Shown here in pieces: positions 27,153-37,281 of a DNA stretch of 64,000 nucleotides. The stretch's first letter is position 1, and each line of letters begins with the position of its first letter. Origin of the DNA: Burkholderia sp. OK233 (GTDB lineage: Bacteria; Pseudomonadota; Gammaproteobacteria; Burkholderiales; Burkholderiaceae); NCBI RefSeq assembly GCF_900230185.1, contig NZ_OCSR01000001.1, positions 1,798,001 through 1,862,000 of the forward strand, given 5' to 3'. A program made the position numbers and the translations under genes. Under the pieces are notes generated by a model that was not told the DNA's origin, ran no database searches, and was given only the letters and a program-made list of their open reading frames with translations.

Positions 27153-27455
27153 ATGGGCGAATTCCTTCCAGACTATCTGATCCGCGAACAGGCCGCCGTC
27201 GGCGCGCTGGTGGTGTTCGGCGTGCTTCGCATCATCGGCGCGATGCTCGCGTATGAACGCGGCTGGCGCATCTCCGTAGTCGAAAAATGCTTTATCGCTG
27301 CCGCGGTGCTGTACTGCATGCCGCAACTCTTCGACCTGCTGACGCACATGTACGGCTCGCGTGCCGCAGGCGCGGAACTGGAAGGCAAAGCAGCGGGTTG
27401 CGCGATCGCGCTCTTCTGCGCGCCGATTCTCGGACATCGGCTCGGCCTTGAATGA
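27153..27455 (+). CDS. Small membrane protein, unknown function
   Basis: A 100-residue protein with three predicted hydrophobic helices (about 14-34, 41-63 and 82-96): AVGALVVFGVLRIIGAMLAY, CFIAAAVLYCMPQLFDLL and GCAIALFCAPILG. The ATG at 27153 follows GGGGAA by a short spacer; an in-frame ATG at 27099 lacks support. Its stop overlaps the start of the DUF2158 gene (ATGA), so the two are translated together. No family is recognised. Confidence 0.7.
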   Translation: MGEFLPDYLIREQAAVGALVVFGVLRIIGAMLAYERGWRISVVEKCFIAAAVLYCMPQLFDLLTHMYGSRAAGAELEGKAAGCAIALFCAPILGHRLGLE

Positions 27456-27703
27456 TCGGCTTCATCGGCCGGAAGCTCATCATGCGACTGCGAAAGAGAC
27501 CTGCGAGCCCTGCCTACCGGGCCGGCGACGTCCTGACGCTCAAATCCGGCGGACGTCCGATGACAGCCACCTGGAGCGGGCCGGTGCTGTTCGCGCCAGG
27601 CAACTGGCTGATCTGCCAGTGGTTCGGCAACGATGGCGAACTGCAGCAGGAGATGTTTCCGGAAGAGACGCTGAAACGGGCGCACAACGCGCTCGCCGCC
27701 TAG
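27452..27703 (+). CDS. DUF2158 family protein
   Basis: An 83-residue protein whose core RAGDVLTLKSGGRPMTATWSGP ... LICQWFGNDGELQQEMFPEETL matches the YodC-like DUF2158 domain: a small beta domain with the signature SGGxxMT and a Trp-x-x-Gly element. A basic ~20-residue N-terminal extension precedes it; a later ATG at 27482 would remove half of that. It overlaps the upstream membrane-protein gene by 4 bp and is followed by a strong terminator. The function of the family is not known. Confidence 0.85.
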   Translation: MIGFIGRKLIMRLRKRPASPAYRAGDVLTLKSGGRPMTATWSGPVLFAPGNWLICQWFGNDGELQQEMFPEETLKRAHNALAA

Positions 27704-27751
27704 AGGGCAGTAACGGATCAGCCGGCCACCGCCGGGCGACCGTGTGTATTG

Positions 27752-27784
27752 CGCCGCACGCCCTTGCTGTGCGGCGTTTTTTTT
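27752..27784 (+). terminator. Terminator after the DUF2158 gene
   Basis: CGCCGCAC/GTGCGGCG arms, a 9-nt loop and eight T. It reads on the + strand and lies between the converging DUF2158 and copD genes. Confidence 0.93.
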
Positions 27785-27788
27785 AGTC

Positions 27789-28718
27789 TCAGCCCAACGC
27801 GGCGAATGCCGGCACGCTGTGCGACAACACGGCCGCTGCGACGAACACGCCGATCATCGCCAGCGCTTCCAGATACAGCACGTTCACGAAGGTATGCGCG
27901 TCCATCGTCGAGGCCGTGCGGCGCAGGCGCGGCAGCGCCGAGAAGCGATTGAGCCCGCCGAGCACCAGCGCGAGCGCGACCAGCGCAAGCTTCAGCGTCA
28001 GCACATGGCCCCACGTGCTCATCTGGATGGCTTCAAACGAGCCGCCCGATCCACGCACGGCATTGAAGATACCGGTGAGCAGCACCAGCCCGACCGCCAC
28101 GACCGATACGTTCGACACCTGCGTCGCCGTGCGGATCAGCATCCCACGGGCGGTCGACGTGCCGAGTGCGGGCAATACCGCGAGCCCTGCCGCCATCGCC
28201 AGCCCGCCCCAGACGCTCGTAACCAGCACGTGCAGCGTCTGCATGCCAATCGCCGCCGAGGCCGGGCCGGCATCCGCCGCATGCCCGAGCGACGCCTTAC
28301 CCGCCGCAATCGCGATCACCGCGAGCCACAGCAGCGCATTACGCAGCATGCCCGTATGACTGGCCATGGCCGTGCCCAGCAGCACCAGCGCGCCGGCGAA
28401 CGCCACGCTCCAACCGTAACCGACATGGGTTTGCGTCAATACAGTCGGCACCACGCCAATCGCCGACGGCAACGCGACGCCGCTCATCGACGCCGCCTGA
28501 TACAGCAGCCAGCCAAGATCCGCGAGCACCAGCACGACGGTGGCGGTCAGCATCGACCGTTGCGCGCGCAACCAGGCGGGCCGTGCGGGGTTGATCTTGG
28601 TCTGCGCGTCCTTGGCAAGCCAGGCGCTGAGCAACGCCGAACCGACGGCAAACGCAAACGCGACATTCATGAGCGCGGCCATCGCGACCTGCCCGATCCA
28701 GAGTCCGTCCATGCTCAT
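27789..28718 (-). CDS. copD: Copper resistance protein CopD
   Basis: An eight-helix inner-membrane protein of 309 residues, thought to move copper across the membrane together with CopC. Motifs consistent with CopD are the conserved His residues in TQTHVGYGWSVAFAGAL, SLGHAADAG and MQTLHVLVTSVWGGLAMAAG, and in ALVLGGLNRFSALPRL. It is translationally coupled to copC (ATGA overlap). No copA, copB, cueR or copRS gene is adjacent, so this is the reduced CopCD type, more often linked to copper uptake or delivery to cuproenzymes than to resistance. Confidence 0.9.
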   Translation of the reverse strand: MSMDGLWIGQVAMAALMNVAFAFAVGSALLSAWLAKDAQTKINPARPAWLRAQRSMLTATVVLVLADLGWLLYQAASMSGVALPSAIGVVPTVLTQTHVGYGWSVAFAGALVLLGTAMASHTGMLRNALLWLAVIAIAAGKASLGHAADAGPASAAIGMQTLHVLVTSVWGGLAMAAGLAVLPALGTSTARGMLIRTATQVSNVSVVAVGLVLLTGIFNAVRGSGGSFEAIQMSTWGHVLTLKLALVALALVLGGLNRFSALPRLRRTASTMDAHTFVNVLYLEALAMIGVFVAAAVLSHSVPAFAALG

Positions 28719-29092
28719 TTGACGATGAACGCGAAGTTGCCTTGCGTACGGTGGCCGTCCGTGGCAACCGCGATCCAGTGCACCGCGTAGCGGCCGGCCG
28801 TCAACTGCGGCAGCGCCAGATGCATCACCTTTGCGTCACTTTGGTCGACTTGCGACGCAGCCGGCGCGGCGGGCTTGCCGCTCGCGTCGCTGAGTTCGAT
28901 CCGGCTGAAAGCCGGTTCGAGCGGTTCGGTGAAATGAATCGTCACTTCAGTGACAGCGGCCACTTCGGCGTTCGCCGCCGGCTCGCTCGACACCAGATGC
29001 GCATGCGCAAAAGCCGTGGACGTCATGACCAGCGCCGCGGCGCCGAACGTCAACGCACGTAGCGCCGGACGGGAAAAATTGAATAGCTTCAT
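28715..29092 (-). CDS. copC: Periplasmic copper-binding protein CopC
   Basis: 125 residues from the ATG at 29092. The signal peptide ends in STAFA, followed by mature HAHLVSSEPA, so the N-terminal His and a nearby second His are set up for Cu(II) binding. The rest is a CopC beta-barrel (VTIHFTEPLEPAFSRIEL, GRYAVHWIAVATDGHRTQGNFAF) with the C-terminal DGH that supplies the other Cu(II) ligands. The Met-rich Cu(I) site of plasmid CopC is absent, so this is a Cu(II)-only type. The open frame upstream to 29338 is leader. Confidence 0.93.
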   Translation of the reverse strand: MKLFNFSRPALRALTFGAAALVMTSTAFAHAHLVSSEPAANAEVAAVTEVTIHFTEPLEPAFSRIELSDASGKPAAPAASQVDQSDAKVMHLALPQLTAGRYAVHWIAVATDGHRTQGNFAFIVK

Positions 29093-29474
29093 GTAAGGCC
29101 GATAGCTTGTGGAAAGTAAAACGGTGGACGGTGGGCCGAAGGTCGTCCGCGTCAGACGGACGCCGGCGCGCCCGGAAGTGTACGCTTCGATGGCCGGCGC
29201 GCGCGTCGGTTCAACCTGCTTTGTTATGTAAGCCGGCGGGAGCGGCACGTGGGCCCGCGATACCGGGGATAGGAATCGAGATGGCCGTCTCGCTTGCCAG
29301 CCGATGACGCGCGTCAAACTGTCGCATCGCCGTGACACCCGGAACCTTCTCTAATGTGGCAAATAGTCACCATCACCCTTCGATGATAGAATGCTGCGTC
29401 GCCGCAGCGCCGGCTGCCCTTCACACCGAGCCGCTCGAAGTTCGGTCAGGTCCCCGATTTTGATGGAGTTACGC
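29093..29474. other. Divergent intergenic region, copC and cytochrome c operon
   Basis: About 380 bp between divergent starts that should hold both promoters. I see no clear -35/-10 pair, palindrome or riboswitch. The open frames that cross it have no ribosome sites. Confidence 0.5.
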
Positions 29475-30194
29475 GTGTCTTCAAGACGCATTTTCCGCCC
29501 GTTGCTTGCCCTTCTGCTGATCGGCTCCGCGGGTGTCTATAGCGCTGCGAAAGCGCAGACTCAACCGAAGGCCCCCGATACGATGGAAGCGCGCGTGCAA
29601 GGCTGCACGGCCTGCCACGGCTCGCATGGCCAAGGTACCGACAACGACTACTTTCCGCGTCTGGCGGGCAAGCCGGCCGACTATCTGTACAACCAGTTGC
29701 AGAACTTCCGCGAAGGGCGCCGCAAGTACCCGCCCATGAACTACCTCGTCACGTATCTTTCTGACGACTACCTTCATCAGATCGCCACGTACTTCTCGCA
29801 GCAACGCCCGCCGTACCCCACGCCGGCCAAGCCGACCGTGTCGGCGAGCATCGTTGCGCGCGGCCAGCAGATCGTCCTGAACGGCGACACATCCAAACAG
29901 ATTCCGGCCTGCGCGGCTTGCCACGGCAAGGCGCTGACCGGCATGGAACCCGCTATCCCGGGTCTGGTCGGCCTGCATGCTGACTACATCAGCGCGCAAT
30001 TGGGCGCATGGCGTTCGGGCTCGCGCCATGCCATCGCACCTGATTGCATGCACACCATCGCCACCCGCCTGACTGACGAAGACGTGAACGCCGTTGCTGC
30101 CTGGCTTTCCACGCAAAAGGCTCCACAAAACCCCGTGCCGGCTCCGGCCCGCTCGATGAAGACTCCGCTTGCCTGCGGCAGCGAACCGCAATAA
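29475..30194 (+). CDS. Di-haem cytochrome c (c4-like)
   Basis: A 239-residue exported electron carrier with two haem c sites, CTACH (44-48) and CAACH (146-150), and two similar class-I domains, as in cytochrome c4. The GTG at 29475 is chosen because GGAG lies 6 nt upstream and it gives a compact signal sequence (MSSRRIFRPLLALLLIGSAGVYSAAKAQ); the ATG at 29463 has no ribosome site. The tri-haem cytochrome gene follows 21 bp later, so they are co-transcribed and probably pass electrons to each other or to a terminal oxidase. Confidence 0.88.
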   Translation: MSSRRIFRPLLALLLIGSAGVYSAAKAQTQPKAPDTMEARVQGCTACHGSHGQGTDNDYFPRLAGKPADYLYNQLQNFREGRRKYPPMNYLVTYLSDDYLHQIATYFSQQRPPYPTPAKPTVSASIVARGQQIVLNGDTSKQIPACAACHGKALTGMEPAIPGLVGLHADYISAQLGAWRSGSRHAIAPDCMHTIATRLTDEDVNAVAAWLSTQKAPQNPVPAPARSMKTPLACGSEPQ

Positions 30195-30215
30195 GGCACC
30201 GGGAGAGACACTCAA

Positions 30216-31514
30216 ATGAAACGCAAGTCTTTGTTCGCCCTCTCGGCAGTCGTCGTCGTTGCGGCTGCCGCACTCGTTCCCGTCCTGTGGTCGGGCGGCG
30301 ACAACCTGCATAACGGTACGGCCATGGCGGCAACGCCCGCCGACCAGGCAGCCCTGATCAAGAAGGGCGAGTACCTCGCCCGCGCCGGCGACTGTATCGC
30401 CTGCCACACGGTGCGCGGCGGCAAGCAGTTCGCCGGCGGCTTGCCGATGGCTACGCCGTTCGGCACGATGTTCACGCCGAACATCACGCCTGACGACCAG
30501 TACGGCGTCGGCAAGTGGACCCAGGACGACTTCTACCGGGCCATGCACACGGGCCGTTCGAAAGACGGCAGCCTGCTGTACCCGGGCTTCCCGTTCACGA
30601 GCTACACGAAGGTCACGCGCGCCGATTCTGACGCGATCTACGCCTACCTGCGCTCGGTCACGCCGGTCAACGTCGCTAGCCGTCCGCACGAACTGAAATT
30701 CCCGTTCAACCAGCGCAACATGCTGATCGGCTGGCGCACGCTGTTCTTCCGCGAAGGCGAGTACAAGGCTGATCCGACCAAGTCGGTCGAATGGAACCGT
30801 GGCGCCTACCTGATCGAAGGCCTCGGCCACTGCGGCATGTGCCACACGTCGATCAACGCCATGGGCGGCCCGGTCAGCTCGGCGGCGTTCGCCGGCGGCC
30901 TGATCCCGCTGCAGAACTGGTACGCACCGTCGTTGACGTCGAACAAGGAAGCCGGCCTCGGCGACTGGGAAACCAAAGACATCGCCGATCTGCTGAAGAC
31001 CGGTGTGTCGAACCGCGGCGCGGTGTTCGGTCCGATGGCTGAAGTGGTTCACAACAGCCTGCAGTACATGTCGGACGAAGACATCAACGCGATGGCCACG
31101 TATCTGAAGACGATTCCGCAGAAGAGCGAAGCACCGGAACCGCTGCAGCTCGAAACCTCGGAAAAGTTCGGTGGCGAACTGTTGAAGCAAGGTCAGAAGA
31201 TCTACGCTGACAACTGCGCGAAGTGCCACGCGGAAAACGGTCTTGGTATGCCGCCGTCCTTCCCGCCGCTGGCGAACAACCAGTCGATCCAGATGCCGTC
31301 GGCGGTCAATCCGATCCGTATGGTGCTGAACGGTGGTTACCCCCCGAGCACGGAAGCCAACCCGCATCCGTACGGCATGCCGCCGTTCGCACAGGCACTG
31401 TCGAACACGGAAGTGGCCGCTGTCGTGACGTACATTCGTATGTCGTGGGGCAACCACGGTACGGCTGTGTCGCCGCAGCAAGTGTCCGATCTGCGCTCGG
31501 CGCCGCTCGACTAA
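30216..31514 (+). CDS. Tri-haem cytochrome c (alcohol/sugar dehydrogenase cytochrome subunit-like)
   Basis: 432 residues with an N-terminal signal/anchor and three haem c motifs: CIACH (60-64), CGMCH (206-210) and CAKCH (334-338). Each sits in a cytochrome c domain, and the order and length match the cytochrome subunit (AdhB type) of membrane alcohol, gluconate and aldehyde dehydrogenases. The partner flavo- or quinoprotein subunits are absent here. It follows the di-haem cytochrome by 21 bp with GGGAGAGACA upstream. It may accept electrons from a dehydrogenase encoded elsewhere. Confidence 0.9.
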   Translation: MKRKSLFALSAVVVVAAAALVPVLWSGGDNLHNGTAMAATPADQAALIKKGEYLARAGDCIACHTVRGGKQFAGGLPMATPFGTMFTPNITPDDQYGVGKWTQDDFYRAMHTGRSKDGSLLYPGFPFTSYTKVTRADSDAIYAYLRSVTPVNVASRPHELKFPFNQRNMLIGWRTLFFREGEYKADPTKSVEWNRGAYLIEGLGHCGMCHTSINAMGGPVSSAAFAGGLIPLQNWYAPSLTSNKEAGLGDWETKDIADLLKTGVSNRGAVFGPMAEVVHNSLQYMSDEDINAMATYLKTIPQKSEAPEPLQLETSEKFGGELLKQGQKIYADNCAKCHAENGLGMPPSFPPLANNQSIQMPSAVNPIRMVLNGGYPPSTEANPHPYGMPPFAQALSNTEVAAVVTYIRMSWGNHGTAVSPQQVSDLRSAPLD

Positions 31515-31635
31515 GCAGCGTTTGATGCACCTGGGGCGCGGCCTGCGAATAACGCGGCCGCGCCCTTCGTTTTTGCAGGACCGGTATCATGTGGGTAGTA
31601 CATACCCTTATGAAACCGCGCAGGAGGAAAGAGCC

Positions 31636-32256
31636 GTGCATGTCGGTGAGCGTTTCAACAGCATTACCCATCTCGTCGGCGCCGTGCTGTCGGTGGCGGG
31701 GCTGGCTACGCTCGTGACAATGGGCGCGCTCGACGGCGACGCGTACAAGGTGGTGAGTTTCAGTGTCTACGGTGCGATGCTGTTCGTGCTGTATGCTATC
31801 TCGACGCTTTACCACAGCGTGCGTAACCCGCGTGTCAAAGCGGTTCTGCAAAAATGCGACCACTCGGCGATCTATCTGTTGATCGCCGGCAGCTACACCC
31901 CGTTCACGCTGGTCACCTTGCGTGGACCGTGGGGCTGGTCGCTATTCGGCGTAAGCTGGGGGCTTGCCGCTCTCGGCATCGTGCAGGAACTGACGCTCGG
32001 GCGACGCACCCGCAGCGTTTCGATGGTGCTGTATGTCTTGATGGGATGGCTCGCGCTCGTTGCCGTCCGCCCGCTGGTTCAAGCCTTACCGGCAGCGGGT
32101 ACCGCCTGGCTCGTGGCCGGCGGGGTCATCTACAGCGCCGGCATCTACTTCTTCATCAACGACGAGCGCATCCGGCACGGACATGGTATCTGGCACCTGT
32201 TCGTACTGGCGGGCAGTCTGTGTCAATTCGTCAGTGTTGCGCGCTACGTCGCGTGA
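31636..32256 (+). CDS. Hemolysin III / YqfA-type (PAQR) membrane protein
   Basis: A 206-residue, seven-helix protein. Conserved PAQR/HlyIII motifs are ERFNSITHLVGAVLSVAG at the N-terminus, STLYHSV, KCDHSAIYLLIAGSYTPF and the final GHGIWHLFVLAGSLCQF, whose Ser, Asp and His residues form the proposed metal site. The start is the GTG at 31636 because a near-perfect AGGAGG lies 9 nt upstream; the in-frame ATG at 31522 would add a non-conserved extension. E. coli YqfA is involved in membrane energetics and lipid homeostasis; true haemolytic activity is doubtful. Confidence 0.9.
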   Translation: MHVGERFNSITHLVGAVLSVAGLATLVTMGALDGDAYKVVSFSVYGAMLFVLYAISTLYHSVRNPRVKAVLQKCDHSAIYLLIAGSYTPFTLVTLRGPWGWSLFGVSWGLAALGIVQELTLGRRTRSVSMVLYVLMGWLALVAVRPLVQALPAAGTAWLVAGGVIYSAGIYFFINDERIRHGHGIWHLFVLAGSLCQFVSVARYVA

Positions 32257-32489
32257 CATCCCACGGCGGCGAAATGCAACTTAAGGCCAGTCAACGTGTC
32301 TGCATAGCGCGTTGAAGCATTCGGCACGCATGTGAGCGTGCCGCCGATTTCTCTGCGACCGGAACTGGGCTTTGGCCTCGAACGCGCCATGGAGGCGTGT
32401 TCATGCCGTGCCTGTACCCGCTGGTACCCGCCTGGGTCCATTGGGTCCCGTCTGGTGCCGTTCGCGAAACTGCATTGCAAAGAGCATTT

Positions 32490-34067
<1,578 letters not shown>

Positions 34068-34105
34068 GCTTCAAGCACTGCCTGCTCGCTAGCTGTAGTC
34101 CCAGA

Positions 34106-34630
34106 CTATCGGCCAGGCGCAGCGGCAGCCTGCTTCAGGTGCTCGATCTGCCGTTCCCATCGATCGAGCACCGCCTTCCCTTCCCCTTCCAGTTCAAATG
34201 TGATGCCGCTTGTCAGGCGCGCATAACGCACGCTCTGCGCCTCCCCTGTGTCGATCGAGCCGATGAGGTACACGAGACCGCTATCATCGCCTGCCGCGCC
34301 CGCAAGCGGCACCAAACGCAGCTGCACCTGATAGAACGCCTCCTCGCAGACGAACGTCAGCGCGGCCCGGCCGTTTTGCGCGATCACGCGTGCCGCCCGA
34401 GCCTGGGGCCACAATGCAATGCACAACGAGCGCGAATCAGGCGCGTACAACTCGCCGACGCCAAGCAGCGACGTGCGCACATGGCCGTTTGCATCGACGG
34501 TGAGCAGCGACGCGGTGAACCCCGTCTTGCTCGTCAGCGACGCCCCGTCGAACAACGTGCGGACTGCGTCGGGCCATTCGTCGAACACGTTCTGTTCGAG
34601 CGGACGTTCGGGTGAAGGGGAGTCGCTCAT
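34106..34630 (-). CDS. FMN-binding split-barrel (pyridoxamine-phosphate-oxidase-like) protein
   Basis: A 174-residue soluble protein. The segment TASLLTVDANGHVRTSLLGVGELYAPDSRSLCIALWPQARAARVIAQNGRAALTFV has the strand-turn pattern of the PNPOx-like split barrel, in which a general stress or F420/FMN protein binds its cofactor. Flavin-contacting residues cannot be assigned, so the cofactor is unproven. The start at 34630 (MSDSPSPERPLEQNVFDEWP) is preferred; in-frame ATGs at 34672 and 34708 lie in or near the upstream terminator. Monocistronic, convergent with rhlE. Confidence 0.7.
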   Translation of the reverse strand: MSDSPSPERPLEQNVFDEWPDAVRTLFDGASLTSKTGFTASLLTVDANGHVRTSLLGVGELYAPDSRSLCIALWPQARAARVIAQNGRAALTFVCEEAFYQVQLRLVPLAGAAGDDSGLVYLIGSIDTGEAQSVRYARLTSGITFELEGEGKAVLDRWERQIEHLKQAAAAPGR

Positions 34631-34680
34631 CGTATCGATCCAGTCAGTGGCGGGTTGCCGAGGATCAATCATGCCTCGAA

Positions 34681-34716
34681 AAACAAATGGCCCGCACAAG
34701 CGGGCCATTTGTTTTC
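34681..34716 (-). terminator. Terminator of the diiron protein gene
   Basis: 16-bp perfect arms (AAAACAAATGGCCCGC and complement) with an ACAA loop. It works for minus-strand transcription and is symmetric enough to act both ways. Confidence 0.93.
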
Positions 34717-34747
34717 ATCTGTACACCGTGGACTCAGCAGAAAAACA

Positions 34748-35575
34748 TCAGCGAAAGAACACGTGCTGAGTGATCTTGGCGAGCGGATAATGCACGCCCG
34801 GCTGAATCTTGGCCGGCAAATCGAGTGGCTTGAGCAGCATCTTCACGCACATGTCCGCCGACAGATTGCGCCGAACCAGCGCATTGATGCGCGCGGCGCG
34901 TTCGCGGTTATAGGCCGAATCGTGCACGCGTTCCGGATAACGGATCGCGAAGACATGGCGCAAGGCGATCTCCGAGTCTTCGTTCTTGATCTCCATCACA
35001 CGCCGCATCAATGCGCCGAGAACCGCAAGACGGCCATTGCCTTCGATCTTGTTGTACTTCTTGAAGAACTTGAAAAAGTGCTTGTAGTGACGGACTTCGT
35101 CAGTGCGAATGTTGTCGGTGATCTGCTTGAGCACCGGCTCGTCCGAACATTCGCCAATCGCGCGATACAGCGTTGCGGTACCCGTTTCCACCACACAGCG
35201 CGCAACCATCTCGAGCGCACGGGTCTTTTCGAAGTCCTCGAACGAGCAGGTCAGCGAGTACTCCTCCATGAAATTGCGGAAGGCGGTGTCCCAATCGAAC
35301 TCAGGCCAGACGTAGGCGATATACGTCTTGAGAGCCCGGCCGTGCTGCATCTCTTCCGGCTCCCATTCCTGGTTGAGCCACGCCGAGACTTCGGGGTCGC
35401 CGTCGAAGAACGTGCTCAGATTACTGGTGTAAAGATCGGTACCGCTTTCGATAAACGAAGCGGCGCACAGCAGAAGCAGCAGATCCTCGTTCGCGACGGC
35501 CTTCTGACGATCTATGCGGGTGAGGTCGATATCCTCGATCCGCCAGGGCATCACATGGTTCAGCTCAGTGTGCAT
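34748..35575 (-). CDS. Ferritin-like diiron protein, unknown function
   Basis: A 275-residue, mostly helical protein with ferritin-superfamily diiron ligands: an acidic helix AASFIESGTDLYTSNLS, then EWEPEEMQHGRALKTYI (ExxH), a third helix ALEMVARCVVETGTATLYRAI and DEVRHYKHFFKFFKKY (second ExxH type). The spacing resembles acyl-ACP desaturase/rubrerythrin-type folds rather than storage ferritins. The start at 35575 (MHTELNHVMPWRIEDIDL) has GGAGCAAAG upstream; the frame to 35665 is unlikely. It stands alone, followed by a strong terminator. Substrate is unknown; an oxygenase or desaturase role is possible. Confidence 0.78.
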   Translation of the reverse strand: MHTELNHVMPWRIEDIDLTRIDRQKAVANEDLLLLLCAASFIESGTDLYTSNLSTFFDGDPEVSAWLNQEWEPEEMQHGRALKTYIAYVWPEFDWDTAFRNFMEEYSLTCSFEDFEKTRALEMVARCVVETGTATLYRAIGECSDEPVLKQITDNIRTDEVRHYKHFFKFFKKYNKIEGNGRLAVLGALMRRVMEIKNEDSEIALRHVFAIRYPERVHDSAYNRERAARINALVRRNLSADMCVKMLLKPLDLPAKIQPGVHYPLAKITQHVFFR

Positions 35576-35816
35576 TGTGTCTTTGCTCCGAAAGCTGTAT
35601 CGACTCGTGGAACGCTCGAAACCGCCCACTATCGCAAGGGCGGTCCGCCGCGTCAGATACAGCACCTTGATTAGAGTTAACCCCGTATATCTTGCATCTT
35701 AGCCGGTGTTTCACAACTCTGCAGATAACCCAGCACAGACCATGCCGGACCGCCGCAGTTCCAATTTCACGGTAGTCGATTCCTTCAGTTGGTTACAAGC
35801 GGCGCACGCAAGGCAC

Positions 35817-35845
35817 AAAAAAAGCCAGCTCGAAGAGCTGGCTTT
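35817..35845 (-). terminator. Terminator of the ggt-MHS transporter operon
   Basis: AAAGCCAGCT/AGCTGGCTTT arms with a 5-nt loop, followed on the minus strand by seven T. Confidence 0.92.
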
Positions 35846-35916
35846 GACTTGAAAACAGATTGCACGTCAAGCACGGCAAGGCTCGCTGCGAAGCACAACG
35901 GCCATCGGCAACGCCG

Positions 35917-37281
35917 TCATGCGGGCTGAACGCCTCCGAGACGCCGAACGCGCCGCATACGCCACGCGACCACGACGAGCGACAAACCCGACAGCACCGC
36001 GGCCATCAGGACGTAGTAACTTGGCGCGAGCTTGTCGCCGGTCAAGTGAATGAACGTCTCCACAATCGTCGGTGCAAAGCCACCGAAAATCGTTACGCCG
36101 ATGCTGTAACCGATTGAAAGACCCGTCGAGCGCACCTGCGTCGGGAAGATCTCGGACATCAGCGCGGGCATTGGCCCGGAATAAGCTGCCTTGAAAATTC
36201 CAGCGGTGCCTTGCAACAGCAGCAGCCAGCCGATCGTCGGATGCGACTGCAGCAACGCGAACATCGGGTAGATCAGCGCGCCCATCAGTATCGACGTGGT
36301 CAGCATGATGCGAATCCGGCCGATGCGGTCGGACAATGCGCCCATCACGGGCGACAGCAGGAACTGCAAGCCGCCGTTGAGCACCACCACCCCAAACGAC
36401 GCAGCAGCCGGCATGTGCAACTGCTTGACCGCGTACATCGGCATGTAGAGCTGCAACACGTACACGCCGACCGTGGATTGCGCGACGATGCCCACGGCCA
36501 GCAGCAGGTTCACCCACTGGTTGCTGAACGACGCATCCTTCTCTTCAGACACGACCTGACGCTTGCTCGCGGACTCACGCGCTTTACGCAATGCGAGAAA
36601 CTCCGGCGTCTCGTCGAGATGCGAACGGATGTAGTAGCCCACCGGCCCGACCAGCAGACCAAAGATGAACGGAAGGCGCCAGCCCCAGCTATTGAGTTGC
36701 TCAGGCGGCATCCACGCGGTCAGGAGCGAACCAAAGGCCGCTGCGGTGACCGCGGCCAGACCCTGGCTCGCGAACTGCCAACTCGCGTAGTAGCCACGCC
36801 GTGACGCGCTGTGTTCGACCATGAAGGCCGTCGCGCTGCCGAACTCACCGCCCACCGCGAAACCTTGCACGAGCCGCGCGAGCAGAATCAACACGGGCGC
36901 AGCAAGACCGATCGACGCATACGGCGGCATCACCGCCATCGTGAAGGTGCCGACCATCATCAGCGCGATCGCGAGCGTGAGCGCCGCCTTGCGGCCCTTG
37001 CGGTCGCCGTAGACGCCCAGCACAACGGCGCCCAGCGGCCGCATCAGGAACGAGATGCCGAAGGTGGCGATGGCGAGCAGCGTCGAGAGCCACTCGTCCT
37101 GCATCGGGAAGAACTGTTTCGCGATGATCGTCGCGAAGTAACCGTAGACCAGAAAGTCGAACCACTCGAGCGCATTGCCGACCGACGACGAAAACACAAT
37201 ACGCCGCACCATCGCTTTGGAAAGCGGTGCGGACGTGGAATGCGGGGAAGCAGTCGCGGATTGCGACGCAGGGATGTTCAT
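35917..37281 (-). CDS. MHS-family MFS transporter
   Basis: A 454-residue, 12-helix transporter of the metabolite:H+ symporter group: FSSSVGNALEWFDFLVYGYFAT (helix 1), MRPLGAVVLGVYGDRKGRKAAL (loop 2-3), LARLVQGFAVGGEFGSATAFMVEH and the second-half ALSDRIGRIRIMLT. Its ATG comes directly after the ggt stop codon, so the two are co-transcribed. The likely job is uptake of a gamma-glutamyl compound, its hydrolysis product or another organic acid; substrate is not determined by sequence. It lacks the large insert of the MHS transporter at 20212. Confidence 0.9.
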   Translation of the reverse strand: MNIPASQSATASPHSTSAPLSKAMVRRIVFSSSVGNALEWFDFLVYGYFATIIAKQFFPMQDEWLSTLLAIATFGISFLMRPLGAVVLGVYGDRKGRKAALTLAIALMMVGTFTMAVMPPYASIGLAAPVLILLARLVQGFAVGGEFGSATAFMVEHSASRRGYYASWQFASQGLAAVTAAAFGSLLTAWMPPEQLNSWGWRLPFIFGLLVGPVGYYIRSHLDETPEFLALRKARESASKRQVVSEEKDASFSNQWVNLLLAVGIVAQSTVGVYVLQLYMPMYAVKQLHMPAAASFGVVVLNGGLQFLLSPVMGALSDRIGRIRIMLTTSILMGALIYPMFALLQSHPTIGWLLLLQGTAGIFKAAYSGPMPALMSEIFPTQVRSTGLSIGYSIGVTIFGGFAPTIVETFIHLTGDKLAPSYYVLMAAVLSGLSLVVVAWRMRRVRRLGGVQPA

